A stretch of DNA of 64,000 nt from Prauserella halophila (GTDB lineage Bacteria; Actinomycetota; Actinomycetes; Mycobacteriales; Pseudonocardiaceae), in contig NZ_JAMTCQ010000009.1 of assembly GCF_024171895.1 (NCBI RefSeq), forward strand, positions 993,285 through 1,057,284, given 5' to 3'. A program made the translations under genes and the position numbers. The notes under the pieces are model-generated. The model was not told where the DNA came from. It did no database searches and saw nothing but the letters and a program-made list of their open reading frames with translations. Shown here piece by piece: positions 1 to 6,821 of this stretch. Position 1 is the first letter of the stretch. Every line of letters starts with the position of its first letter.

Positions 1-330
1 CCAACACAGGAAGTTGCTGCGCCTGCGGGCGCAGCCCTTACTGGTTCCGTCGATGATTCTTTCGACAATGCCCTCGCGGACCTGTGGTCGACCATCAAGA
101 TCGAGCTCGTGTACTGGCCGGACACGACCTTCGCCACCTGAGCCGAGGTCCACGCGGCGCCGTTCCGCTACATCGATGGCTGGTACTTCTGTCGTATCCA
201 GCACGGTCTCGGCGGACTGTCCCCGACGAATACGAGCAAGCCCACCGCACCCAACACGACACCGAGACCGTGCACCCAGCCCAACCCTCGCCAGCTAACC
301 AAAATCTCCGGCATCACGGGGGAACCTCAG
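1..330 (+). pseudogene. IS3-family transposase (OrfB) C-terminal remnant
   Basis: Reading frame 1 from the window edge gives the integrase-core tail typical of IS3-group OrfB: a GS-x-x-DS-x-DNALA block (the catalytic Glu position is changed to Asp in LAD), then LWSTIKIELVYW. A TGA stop interrupts it after TTFAT. The homology continues past that stop (FRYIDGWY, RIQHGLGGLSP) and then shifts frame into DEYEQAH. With one stop and one frameshift it cannot make transposase. No terminal repeats could be confirmed because the left end is outside the window. It marks the start of the accessory region. Confidence 0.75.
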
Positions 331-515
331 CTGTGTGCCGGCAGCGTCAGCGTTCGCAGGGTTCCCTTGACTCGTCGATACCGAACGGCCGGGCGGGACC
401 AACGATCGTCGGTTGTCTCTCACTGGGCCCGTCCGTAGCGTCACGATCTGTTACTGACAGCGACTGGGGGTCGGATGCTGCGACATGTGGCGCGCCTGCC
501 CGGAGAGGGAAGCCC

Positions 516-1778
516 ATCTACGCGAAACGAACACGAGCCGGCCTCGCCTGCGGTGCGGTCACGGTGCTGACACTGAGCCTGCTTCCGACCGCCGCCGGTG
601 CGGAACCGCGCAACGTCCCGGCGCAGCAGTCCACCGCCTGCTCCGAAGAACCGTCGCCGGAGGCGGCCGCGCTCACCGACGCCCGCGACCTCAACACGCC
701 GGTGGTGACCGCGGGCACCGTCAATCTGTCCGACGGCGACACCCCGGCCGCGGATGCCACCGTGGAACTGCTCGCCTACCCCGACAGCGAGAAGATGGCC
801 GCCCTGGAGGAGGGAGACACGTTCGATCTCACCCCGGTCGGCCGTACCACCACCGACGCGGACGGCGCCTACGAGATGCGCGTCGATCCGGGCGTCGACC
901 TGTCGCAGCTCGCCCGGGACGAGCGGACGATGGATGTCAGCCTCAGGGTCACGACCGCCGACGGGACGGCCGTGGAGGAGGCCAGTTTGTCCCCGGACGA
1001 GGCCACGGGCGGCGCGGAAGCCGAAGCGGCTCTGGCCGGAGACGACCGGCAGTCGAGCCTGCCGGCGAACGCCGACCTGGAGCTGACCCCGATGAGTCAG
1101 CGGGAGTCGTTCCAGACCGAGGAGCACGCAGCCGCCGCGACACAGGCAGCCGCGTCCGGTGACTACACCGCCCAGTACGACGAAAATCTCGGCACACAAT
1201 GGACCAACATCGGCTCCGTCTTCGTCAAGGTCACCGGAGTTTGGGCGCAGGTAAAACATCGCTCCAATGCCGACGCCAGCCTCGGAGTCGCCGTCGACTC
1301 GGGAAATGGCTACTCCGCTAGTTATACGGTCGACCGGTATTCGAGTACTGAGATCCAATTTCCCAGGTACGGGCGCTACGAACATCATTTCTTTGACACC
1401 CAGCGTGTGTACGGCAAATACAATCAATACCACTGCGGGATGATCATCGGTTCCACGGTGAAGCCGATTGCTGGCACCGGAAACTCCGGCAGTCGAATCC
1501 GGTCTGCAGACCATCTGGTCCCGGCGGACCAGCCACGCGCCAACTGTGCCAAAGGAGAAAAAGGAACTAAATTCATAAAGACCACCCAAAAGGCCGTAAC
1601 GTGGACCACCGGTGCCAAGGTGGACCACCTCGTCGGGTTCAATATGTCCACGCGCACCGGGTTCTCCCAGCAAGCTGCTCATGAATTCGAATTCATGTCG
1701 GCTGGGCGTGGGTATTGCGGGACAAAGGCCAATCCCGCTTATGCTGACCCGGGTGCACTCAGTGTGCAGTATTATTAA
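516..1778 (+). CDS. Secreted protein of unknown function, apparent ATC start
   Basis: About 420 residues with no family I recognise. Residues 1-30 look like a Sec signal peptide: KR-rich start, hydrophobic stretch (CGAVTVLTLSLLPT), and AGA-type cleavage. An acidic, Ala/Thr-rich middle resembles a carboxypeptidase-regulatory-like beta domain (TVNLSDG, TTTDADGAYEMRV). The C-terminal ~220 residues hold Cys, Trp and Tyr-rich blocks (QYHCGMIIGS, RANCAKG, GRGYCG). No in-frame ATG, GTG or TTG lies at a plausible place before the signal peptide. A strong Shine-Dalgarno GGAGAGGG sits 6 nt before an ATC codon, so the start is either a genuine ATC or an ATG that has mutated. The stop codon abuts the ATG of the next gene, which implies translational coupling. 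Confidence 0.6.
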   Translation: MYAKRTRAGLACGAVTVLTLSLLPTAAGAEPRNVPAQQSTACSEEPSPEAAALTDARDLNTPVVTAGTVNLSDGDTPAADATVELLAYPDSEKMAALEEGDTFDLTPVGRTTTDADGAYEMRVDPGVDLSQLARDERTMDVSLRVTTADGTAVEEASLSPDEATGGAEAEAALAGDDRQSSLPANADLELTPMSQRESFQTEEHAAAATQAAASGDYTAQYDENLGTQWTNIGSVFVKVTGVWAQVKHRSNADASLGVAVDSGNGYSASYTVDRYSSTEIQFPRYGRYEHHFFDTQRVYGKYNQYHCGMIIGSTVKPIAGTGNSGSRIRSADHLVPADQPRANCAKGEKGTKFIKTTQKAVTWTTGAKVDHLVGFNMSTRTGFSQQAAHEFEFMSAGRGYCGTKANPAYADPGALSVQYY

Positions 1779-2318
1779 ATGAAACGATACGGTGTAGGCG
1801 TGGTGTTGGTGGCGGTGTTGATCGCCACCAACGCTTGTTCTGACCGGGTGTACACCGACGGGCCCATCGGGGAATCCCATGACGATCCTCTCATGGAGTG
1901 GTGCGCTCCTCATGTGGACGGAAAGACGACGATCACGGCCAATAATGGACCCCTCCCCAACCATGCGGAAGTTCCGATCACCATTACTGATGTGTCCGCG
2001 GTAGGGGCGCAAGGATTCACGATCATAGATGTCGTCCTCACGTCGAAAAATGGTGCGGTCAATGGGGCGGAATACCCGCCGGGTCCGGAGGGTAAGGGAG
2101 GTCCGACATGGGATCAGCGTGTTCCGGCGGAAGGGGCTACTATCGATCCGGGAGAGAAATGGTGGTTGGTTGTTGGACTGCGGGCCGAGGCCGATCGTGC
2201 GGAAATGGAACGCGTCCAGGTCGATTACCGTGATGCCGCTGGTACGCGGTATCGCTACGTGGCCGCCAGTTCGTACTCCTACCTCCCGGACTGTGACGGT
2301 TCATGGAAGCATGGCTGA
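1779..2318 (+). CDS. Small putative lipoprotein, copy 1
   Basis: 179 residues. The N-terminus has a KR charge, a hydrophobic run (VGVVLVAVLIA) and a Cys at position 20 in TNAC, a loose lipobox, so a lipid-anchored exported protein is likely. The mature part is about 150 residues, predicted beta-rich, with WW (EKWWLVVGLRAE) and a tyrosine-rich end (YRYVAASSYSYLPDCD). I do not recognise the family. It starts immediately at the stop of the upstream secreted-protein gene, so the two are probably translated together and may act together at the cell surface. A diverged paralogue follows. Confidence 0.7.
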   Translation: MKRYGVGVVLVAVLIATNACSDRVYTDGPIGESHDDPLMEWCAPHVDGKTTITANNGPLPNHAEVPITITDVSAVGAQGFTIIDVVLTSKNGAVNGAEYPPGPEGKGGPTWDQRVPAEGATIDPGEKWWLVVGLRAEADRAEMERVQVDYRDAAGTRYRYVAASSYSYLPDCDGSWKHG

Positions 2319-2501
2319 AGCGAAGCGTGTATTTCCGTGACGCCGGGGTCACGGTGCTGTAGGCATCGGCGCTCTTCAATACGTCGCGGTTGCGTGTTCC
2401 GACGTAGCCGCTGAGCGCCGGGATGCTGGAAAATGCCGTGCTGCTGGAAGGTCGATCCCGCTTATGCTGACCCAGGTGCCCTCGTCGTACAGTATTACTA
2501 A

Positions 2502-3020
2502 ATGAAACGATACGGCGCGGGGGCGACGTTGGTGGCGGTATTAATCGCCACCAGCGCTTTTCCTAACCGGGTGTACACGGATGGACCTATCGGGGAATCC
2601 AATGCCCCGCCTTTCTTGGAGTGGTGTGTTCCTCATGTGGATGGAAAAACGACGATGACGGCCAATTATGGCCCCCTCCCCAACCATGTGGAAGTTCCGA
2701 TCATCATTACTGATGTGTCCGCGGTAGGGGCGCAAGGATTTACGATCATAAACGCCGTCCTCACGCCGAAAAATGGTGCGGTCAACGGGGTGGAGTACCC
2801 GCCGGGGCCGAAGGAGAGGAAAGGTTCGGAATGGGATCAGCGTGTTCCGGTGGAAGGGGCCACTATCGATCCGGGAGAGAGCTGGTGGTTGGTTGTTGGA
2901 CTGCGGGCCGAGGCCGATCGTGCGGAAATGGAACGCGTGCAGGTCGATTACCGTGATGCCGCTGGTACGCGGTATCGCTACGTGGCCGCAAGTTCGTACT
3001 CCTACGTCCCGGACTGTTGA
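2502..3020 (+). CDS. Small exported protein, copy 2 (lipobox Cys lost)
   Basis: 172 residues, a paralogue of the preceding small gene; near-identical blocks include DRVQ/VQVDYRDAAGTRYRYVAASS. Two changes matter. The lipobox Cys of copy 1 (TNAC-S) is Phe here (TSAF-P), so lipid anchoring should be lost and the protein may stay as a signal-anchored or secreted form. A one-base insertion (ACTGTTGACGG against ACTGTGACGG) creates an earlier stop that removes the last seven residues. It could be a functional variant or a decaying copy. There is no clear Shine-Dalgarno of its own; the copied tail of the upstream gene precedes it. Confidence 0.6.
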   Translation: MKRYGAGATLVAVLIATSAFPNRVYTDGPIGESNAPPFLEWCVPHVDGKTTMTANYGPLPNHVEVPIIITDVSAVGAQGFTIINAVLTPKNGAVNGVEYPPGPKERKGSEWDQRVPVEGATIDPGESWWLVVGLRAEADRAEMERVQVDYRDAAGTRYRYVAASSYSYVPDC

Positions 3021-3172
3021 CGGTCGGCGCGTACTGAGCAAACGACATCAGGCCGAATGTTCCGGCGAGCTTGCCCGGCGCCATGGCGTTGTGGACCAGG
3101 CGATACAGGTCTTTGTCGACCAGTCGCGTGTTGGCGGGTCCGGGGTCCGCCGGGGTTGACCGGGTAACAAGC

Positions 3173-3214
3173 GAACGGCCCGTGACTGGCATTTCTGCTG
3201 GTCACGGGCCGTTC
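3173..3214. terminator. Strong hairpin before left att repeat
   Basis: GAACGGCCCGTGAC (3173-3186) pairs perfectly with GTCACGGGCCGTTC (3201-3214), a 14-bp stem with a 14-nt loop. It lies between the duplicated small genes and the tRNA-like repeat. It may have been the terminator of the original tRNA-side transcription unit. Confidence 0.7.
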
Positions 3215-3220
3215 AGGTTG

Positions 3221-3264
3221 GGTGTCCTCGGCAGGATTCGAACCTGCGACACTTGCCTCCGGAG
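3221..3264 (-). repeat. Left attachment repeat (tRNA-Arg 3' half)
   Basis: Matches 8191-8234 at 42 of 44 positions (differences at 3225 and 3253). It covers the T arm, variable region and part of the anticodon stem of the tRNA, then similarity ends abruptly. It cannot form a tRNA because the 5' half is missing. This is the expected attL/attR footprint of integration. Confidence 0.85.
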
Positions 3265-3432
3265 AGCCTTTACAGGCACCTAGCGGGGACAGGTGTCAAC
3301 AAGCGGAACATTGTCCGTGCAGGTCAACGAGGGCTTCAGGGGGTGAGCGGGATAGTGGCACCTAGCGTGATCTAGGGATCGCTGCCCCAGTTCTGCCCCA
3401 GGTTCGGACCACAATGGACGGTCGAAACGATC

Positions 3433-3723
3433 ATGAATCGTCGACCGTTCGCCCACGTGATGACTCGCCTCGACGAGCCGCACAAGCGACTCACGAGGAC
3501 TACACGGCGTAACCTCACGCGCCTTGCGTTCTCGCCGCTCGGCGCCGCGTGGCTGGCCGTCACGCTGGCCGGCTTCACCCAGCCCCACCGACTCGGGAAC
3601 CCGCCGACCGCACCACGATCTGCCGTCTCCACCGGCACCTCGGCCGGCATGCCACTGCCCACCGTCGACGTGTGCACGCCGGACTCGCTACTGCCGGTGT
3701 GCCGGTACGGGGGTGGACAGTGA
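3433..3723 (+). CDS. Small protein of unknown function, element gene
   Basis: 96 residues, basic N-terminal half (RRPFAHVMTRL, KRLTRTTRRNLTRL) followed by one hydrophobic segment (PLGAAWLAVTLAGF) and a Pro/Thr-rich tail with two Cys (DVCTPD, PVCRY). One membrane-spanning helix with the basic part in the cytoplasm is plausible. Family not recognised. Its TGA overlaps the GTG of the next gene (GTGA), which supports both being real and coupled. The first gene of the element on this side. Confidence 0.45.
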   Translation: MNRRPFAHVMTRLDEPHKRLTRTTRRNLTRLAFSPLGAAWLAVTLAGFTQPHRLGNPPTAPRSAVSTGTSAGMPLPTVDVCTPDSLLPVCRYGGGQ

Positions 3724-3869
3724 TCAGCGCCCTGCGCCGCCGCCTGCGCACCCTCGCCGACCTCGCCGTCGCCATCGCGGTCACCCTCGCACCCGTGTTG
3801 TTCCCGCGAGCGCTGGATGACCCGCACGGACGGCAGGTAGGAGGTGACGAGGAACCGCGGTCGCTGTGA
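3720..3869 (+). CDS. Very small membrane-like protein, coupled
   Basis: 49 residues from the GTG that overlaps the previous stop. It has a basic start (SALRRRLRTLADL), one hydrophobic segment (AVAIAVTLAPVLF) and a charged end. I cannot assign a family. The GTGA overlap and a size and layout like its partner suggest a two-gene unit. Confidence is limited by length. Confidence 0.35.
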   Translation: MISALRRRLRTLADLAVAIAVTLAPVLFPRALDDPHGRQVGGDEEPRSL

Positions 3870-3905
3870 CCCGGTAGATGGCTGCCGCCACCGCGCCACA
3901 GCGGC

Positions 3906-4006
3906 TACCCTGGCCGCGTACCTCATCTGCGGAGGCACGGCCCCCGGCTGATCACCGGGGGCATTCCGCAGGTGAGCCTCACTCCGCAGACGTGAGAGGT
4001 GCGCCC
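3906..4006 (+). promoter_or_regulatory. Structured leader/operator of XRE gene, copy 1
   Basis: About 100 bp shared nearly base for base with the leader of the other XRE gene in this window (44431-44530, opposite strand). A -10-like TACCCT is followed by ACCTC-A-TCTGCGGAG (3920-3934), a hairpin CCCCCGG-ctgatca-CCGGGGG, then CTCCGCAGA (3982-3990) and GAGGT (3996-4000). The outer arms are complementary, so the RNA could fold with the Shine-Dalgarno GAGAGG paired to ACCTC. At DNA level the same inverted repeat could be an XRE operator. The fold was judged by eye. Confidence 0.6.
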
Positions 4007-5230
4007 ATGAGCGACGACGACACGACCCACATCGGCCGCCGAATTCGCGAAGTGCGTGCGTGGCGGGGTATGAGCATCCGCGCGGCCGCCGAGCTCGCCG
4101 GGCTCACGCACGGCTACCTGGCGCAGATCGAGCGTGGCGAAAAGCCAGTCTCGATGCGTCAGACGCTCGAAGGTGTGGCGCGGGCGCTGCGGGTGGCGCC
4201 GACGGAACTCACCGGCCTGCCGTGGACGATGTCCGGCGTGCAGACCAGCGAGCCGCACGCCGCGGTGTCGGCGGTCGAGGACGCGCTGGCCGAGGTCGAG
4301 CTGGGCGAACGCCCCGAAGGCGTCGACCCGCGGCCGTTCCCCGCGCTGGCGCAGGACGTCGACCGGCTGGCCAACGAGTTACACCAGAGCGGCGACTACG
4401 CCGCGCAGGGCGAGCTGCTGCCGCCGCTGCTGTACGAGCTGCACGCCGCGTACGTAGACCAGCCAGCGCGCCGGCGCGACGTGCTCCTGGCGCTCATGGA
4501 CACCTACCACCGCGCCACGCTGATGACCAAGAACCTCGGCATCCGCGGACTGCCGTCCCTGGCGGCGCACCACGCGCGCCGAGTCGCCGACGAGCTCGAC
4601 GCCCCCGTGTGGCACGCCATGGCTGTCTACCTCCGCACCCTCGCCGCCGGGTCCGCGGGCCGGGCCCGGCAGCACACCCTCGCGGTGCGAGCCGCCGACG
4701 AGCTACGACCCCAGCTCGACAACTCGGACGCTGCGCAGGTGTACGGCATGTTGCAGCTGCACGCGGCGCTGGCAATGGCCAGCCAGGGACGCGGCGACGA
4801 GACCCGCGACCACCTGGCCGAGGCCGAAACGCTCGCCGGCCGCATGGACGCCGAGGTCGGCGACTTCGGCGGCTTGTACTTCGGCCGCGCGAACGTCGGC
4901 GTGTGGCGGGTGTCGCTGCACACCGAGCTCGGCGAGGGCGGACGGGTGGCCGAGCTGGCGCGCGGCGTGCACGCGGAGGCGCTGCCGTCGCGGGTGCGTC
5001 GGGCGATGTATCACGCTGACCTGGGCCGGGCACTGGCCGGGCAGCGCGCGACGCGCGAGCAGAGCATCGACGCGCTCGTCACCGCCGAGCAGATCGCGCC
5101 GCAGCGGATCCGCAACAACCTGTTGGTCCGCGAGACCGTGTCCGACCTCCTGTCTCGCGCGCGACGCGACGCCGGCGGCCGCGAGCTGCGCGGCCTCGCC
5201 TGGCGGATGGGCGTTGCACCGGTCGGGTGA
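4007..5230 (+). CDS. XRE-family HTH regulator with TPR-like C-terminus
   Basis: 407 residues. Residues ~9-65 form an XRE/HTH_3 DNA-binding domain (IGRRIREVRAWRGMSIRAAAELAGLTHGYLAQIERGEK). The remaining ~330 residues are Ala/Leu-rich helices of the TPR type seen in actinomycete XRE regulators that sense a small ligand or peptide (family knowledge). The start at 4007 has GAGAGG 8 nt upstream; the reading frame is open further upstream but that stretch is the conserved leader. It is followed by a palindrome and three coupled small genes, so it probably controls them and the element. It is analogous in position to AICE master regulators; its target is not shown. Confidence 0.85.
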   Translation: MSDDDTTHIGRRIREVRAWRGMSIRAAAELAGLTHGYLAQIERGEKPVSMRQTLEGVARALRVAPTELTGLPWTMSGVQTSEPHAAVSAVEDALAEVELGERPEGVDPRPFPALAQDVDRLANELHQSGDYAAQGELLPPLLYELHAAYVDQPARRRDVLLALMDTYHRATLMTKNLGIRGLPSLAAHHARRVADELDAPVWHAMAVYLRTLAAGSAGRARQHTLAVRAADELRPQLDNSDAAQVYGMLQLHAALAMASQGRGDETRDHLAEAETLAGRMDAEVGDFGGLYFGRANVGVWRVSLHTELGEGGRVAELARGVHAEALPSRVRRAMYHADLGRALAGQRATREQSIDALVTAEQIAPQRIRNNLLVRETVSDLLSRARRDAGGRELRGLAWRMGVAPVG

Positions 5231-5239
5231 ACCTGCTCG

Positions 5240-5258
5240 CTGTGTACTCGTAGTACAC
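5240..5258. promoter_or_regulatory. Palindromic operator candidate
   Basis: TGTGTACT-cgt-AGTACACA is a perfect 8-bp inverted repeat with a 3-bp spacer. It sits between the XRE gene and the first of three coupled small genes. The position fits autoregulation or repression of the small-gene unit by the XRE protein or another element repressor. No factor can be assigned from sequence. Confidence 0.55.
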
Positions 5259-5291
5259 AAACGGTCACCGCGTCGCCATAACGTCCCGGGC

Positions 5292-5426
5292 ATGTTCCAG
5301 CGACACCTGGCGTGCGGCGTGTCCCGGCCGGGCTGGGGCCAGGTCGTCGTTACCGACGACGACCCGCCCGAGTCCACCACCACCGGGGCCACGACGGCCG
5401 ACGGCGACGACGAGGACGACGAGTGA
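5292..5426 (+). CDS. Small acidic protein of unknown function
   Basis: 44 residues, ending in a strongly acidic tail (ADGDDEDDE). The ATG follows the palindrome, and its TGA overlaps the GTG of the next gene. No family recognised. Its reality rests on operon overlap and the absence of a competing frame. Confidence 0.4.
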   Translation: MFQRHLACGVSRPGWGQVVVTDDDPPESTTTGATTADGDDEDDE

Positions 5427-5671
5427 TCGCCCGCGACCGCGAGCTGCTCGCCCGCCTCGGGCAGGTCAACACCAGTCTCGGCCGCGCGGTCGTCGCGTTG
5501 ATGTCGGCGCAGGCCGACGGTGAGCTGCCCGTCGACGGGGTGCGCGACCTGGCCGAGCTACTCGGCGGCATGGCCGCCGAGCTGTACCAGCGTGCCGCCG
5601 AGCTCGAGGGCGGCGGCACCCCGGCGCGCGTGGTGATCGACGCGCAGCAGGCCGCGGGGGTATCGACGTGA
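5423..5671 (+). CDS. Small helical protein, element operon
   Basis: 82 residues from GTG, predicted mostly helical (RDRELLARLGQVNTSLGRAV, LAELLGGMAAELYQRAAEL). It overlaps both neighbours by 4 bp (GTGA), the hallmark of a coupled operon. Family not recognised. Comparable small helical proteins occur in regulator-linked operons of actinomycete integrative elements, but the role is unknown. Confidence 0.5.
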   Translation: MIARDRELLARLGQVNTSLGRAVVALMSAQADGELPVDGVRDLAELLGGMAAELYQRAAELEGGGTPARVVIDAQQAAGVST

Positions 5672-5925
5672 CCGGCGAGGTAGCCGAGCGAACACCGGTC
5701 GCGGCCGATCCGGACGATCCCGATCTCGACAGCGTGCCCGGCTGGCGCCCGGTCGTGGCCGGGGTGCGCCACATCGGCGGCATGACCAACGAGCCACGCA
5801 CCGGGGTCCTGGTCGAGATGCTGTGTGGCCGGCAAGTCACCGTCCCGCGGCGCCGCTGGCGCCGCCCGCACCCGGCACTGTTCGACTGCTCGGCGTGCTG
5901 GCACGTCTGGCTCGGCATCGACTGA
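5668..5925 (+). CDS. Small His/Cys protein, possible zinc binder (copy 1)
   Basis: 85 residues. Clear paralogue of the protein at 43055-43342: both share D-x-D-(S/T)-VPGWRPV, GVRHIGG, EMLCGRQ, and ALFDC-x-ACWH. The conserved His, Cys and CxxC could form one zinc site; this is inferred from residue pattern only. It closes a three-gene coupled operon and is followed by a 15-bp-stem terminator. The paralogue also sits beside an XRE-TPR gene, so the two proteins probably function as a regulatory pair. Confidence 0.7.
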   Translation: MTGEVAERTPVAADPDDPDLDSVPGWRPVVAGVRHIGGMTNEPRTGVLVEMLCGRQVTVPRRRWRRPHPALFDCSACWHVWLGID

Positions 5926-5928
5926 TCT

Positions 5929-5973
5929 CGCCTGCCCGGCCGGTGACACCCCGCACTCCCGGCCGGGCAGGCG
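5929..5973 (+). terminator. Terminator after the small-gene operon
   Basis: CGCCTGCCCGGCCGG (5929-5943) pairs perfectly with CCGGCCGGGCAGGCG (5959-5973). It separates the regulator operon from the deaminase gene, so the deaminase/immunity pair probably has its own promoter in 5974-6032 (CATAGG-type -10 near 6012, weak). Confidence 0.75.
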
Positions 5974-6032
5974 CACCAGGACTGTCGGGGTGATGTGCCA
6001 GGCTGCGCGCCGCATAGGCTGGGGGTGGTCGA

Positions 6033-6821
6033 ATGTCGGTTGAGCAGCTCGCCGAGACCATCGGCCGTGTTCTCGACCAGCTGGCCGCCGCGCGCGCCGC
6101 ACTCGCCCACGCGTCGCAGACCACCGTCGAGGTGCGCGACATGTACGCCCACTGCCTCGATGGCGCCCACGACCCGGACGCAGCACAGACACCCGGCGTG
6201 GCCGCGGAGGCCGCCGAGCAGGTCGACCAGCAGCATGGCCGGCTCGCTCAGATCGAGCAGATGTTGCGCGGCTACCTCGACCAGCTCGGCGCCACCGTTG
6301 CCCCGCTCGCGGCGCGCGGGTCGGATCATCCACCGGCGACGCCCGCCCCGGCACCCGCCGAGCCCGCACCGGTGCCCGACGACGTCGCCCCGGACGGTTC
6401 GCGGTATCCCGCGGCCGCCGGATGGTGCGCGGACTTGCTGCCCCCGCGTGTACGTGCCGGGCAGGGCCTCGACCGCACCGTCGGTTACGTCGACGGGGTT
6501 CTCACCCCGCTCACCTCGGGCAAGGACGGCACGTGGACACCCGCCGTGCAGCGCCGCCTCGCCACGCTCGGCCTGCCGGCCCCGACGGTGCAACGGCTCG
6601 GTCATCACGTCGAGATGAAAGCCGCCGAGCAGCTGGTCATGTCGGGCCGCCAACACAGCGAGGTGGTCATCAACAACGAACCGTGCCGCGCCCGCAACCG
6701 GGTTATGCTCGGATGCCGCGAGGTGCTGCCGCGCTACCTTCCCGCCGAGCACACCGTGACCGTGCACGGCACGACAGAGACCGGCCAGCCGTTCACGCAG
6801 ACCTACGAGGGGACAGCATGA
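6033..6821 (+). CDS. SCP1.201/DddA-like DNA cytosine deaminase toxin
   Basis: 262 residues. Residues 1-90 are a helical, Ala/Leu/Gln-rich region, 100-120 a Pro/Ala linker, and ~145-262 the deaminase domain. The domain shows TVGYVDG, the catalytic HVEMKAAEQL (His192, Glu194), the NNEPC motif (Cys218) and GC (Cys228) before LPRYLP and TVTVHG. This is the layout of the SCP1.201-like family that includes DddA, a double-stranded-DNA cytidine deaminase toxin. The Cys pair is separated by nine residues, longer than in most members I recall. There is no signal peptide and no large polymorphic-toxin trunk. The Shine-Dalgarno GGGGGTGG precedes the ATG. The stop overlaps the immunity gene. Family call is firm; DNA target and export route are inferred. 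Confidence 0.85.
   Translation: MSVEQLAETIGRVLDQLAAARAALAHASQTTVEVRDMYAHCLDGAHDPDAAQTPGVAAEAAEQVDQQHGRLAQIEQMLRGYLDQLGATVAPLAARGSDHPPATPAPAPAEPAPVPDDVAPDGSRYPAAAGWCADLLPPRVRAGQGLDRTVGYVDGVLTPLTSGKDGTWTPAVQRRLATLGLPAPTVQRLGHHVEMKAAEQLVMSGRQHSEVVINNEPCRARNRVMLGCREVLPRYLPAEHTVTVHGTTETGQPFTQTYEGTA

Larger units (their letters stand above)
1733..3020 (+). repeat. Tandem duplication, ~723-bp period
   Basis: The end of the secreted-protein gene plus the small gene after it (1733-2318) recurs from 2455 to 3020 with a 723-bp offset. The second copy carries the last ~45 bp of the upstream gene, including its TAA stop, directly before its own ATG. The duplication therefore began inside the 3' end of the upstream gene. 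The copies differ at many synonymous and some non-synonymous sites, so it is not recent. The 2319-2454 spacer contains no gene I can support on the plus strand. Confidence 0.85.

Noticed and set aside
441-2012. Minus-strand open frame opposite the secreted-protein gene
   Set aside because: No motifs; the plus-strand frame has a signal peptide, ribosome site and a coupled downstream gene.
3221-3264. Second tRNA-Arg gene
   Set aside because: Only the 3' half is present; the D arm and 5' acceptor strand are missing, so it is an attachment repeat.
3878-4006. Longer N-terminus of the first XRE regulator
   Set aside because: This stretch is the conserved leader shared with the other XRE gene, where it is not in frame with the protein.
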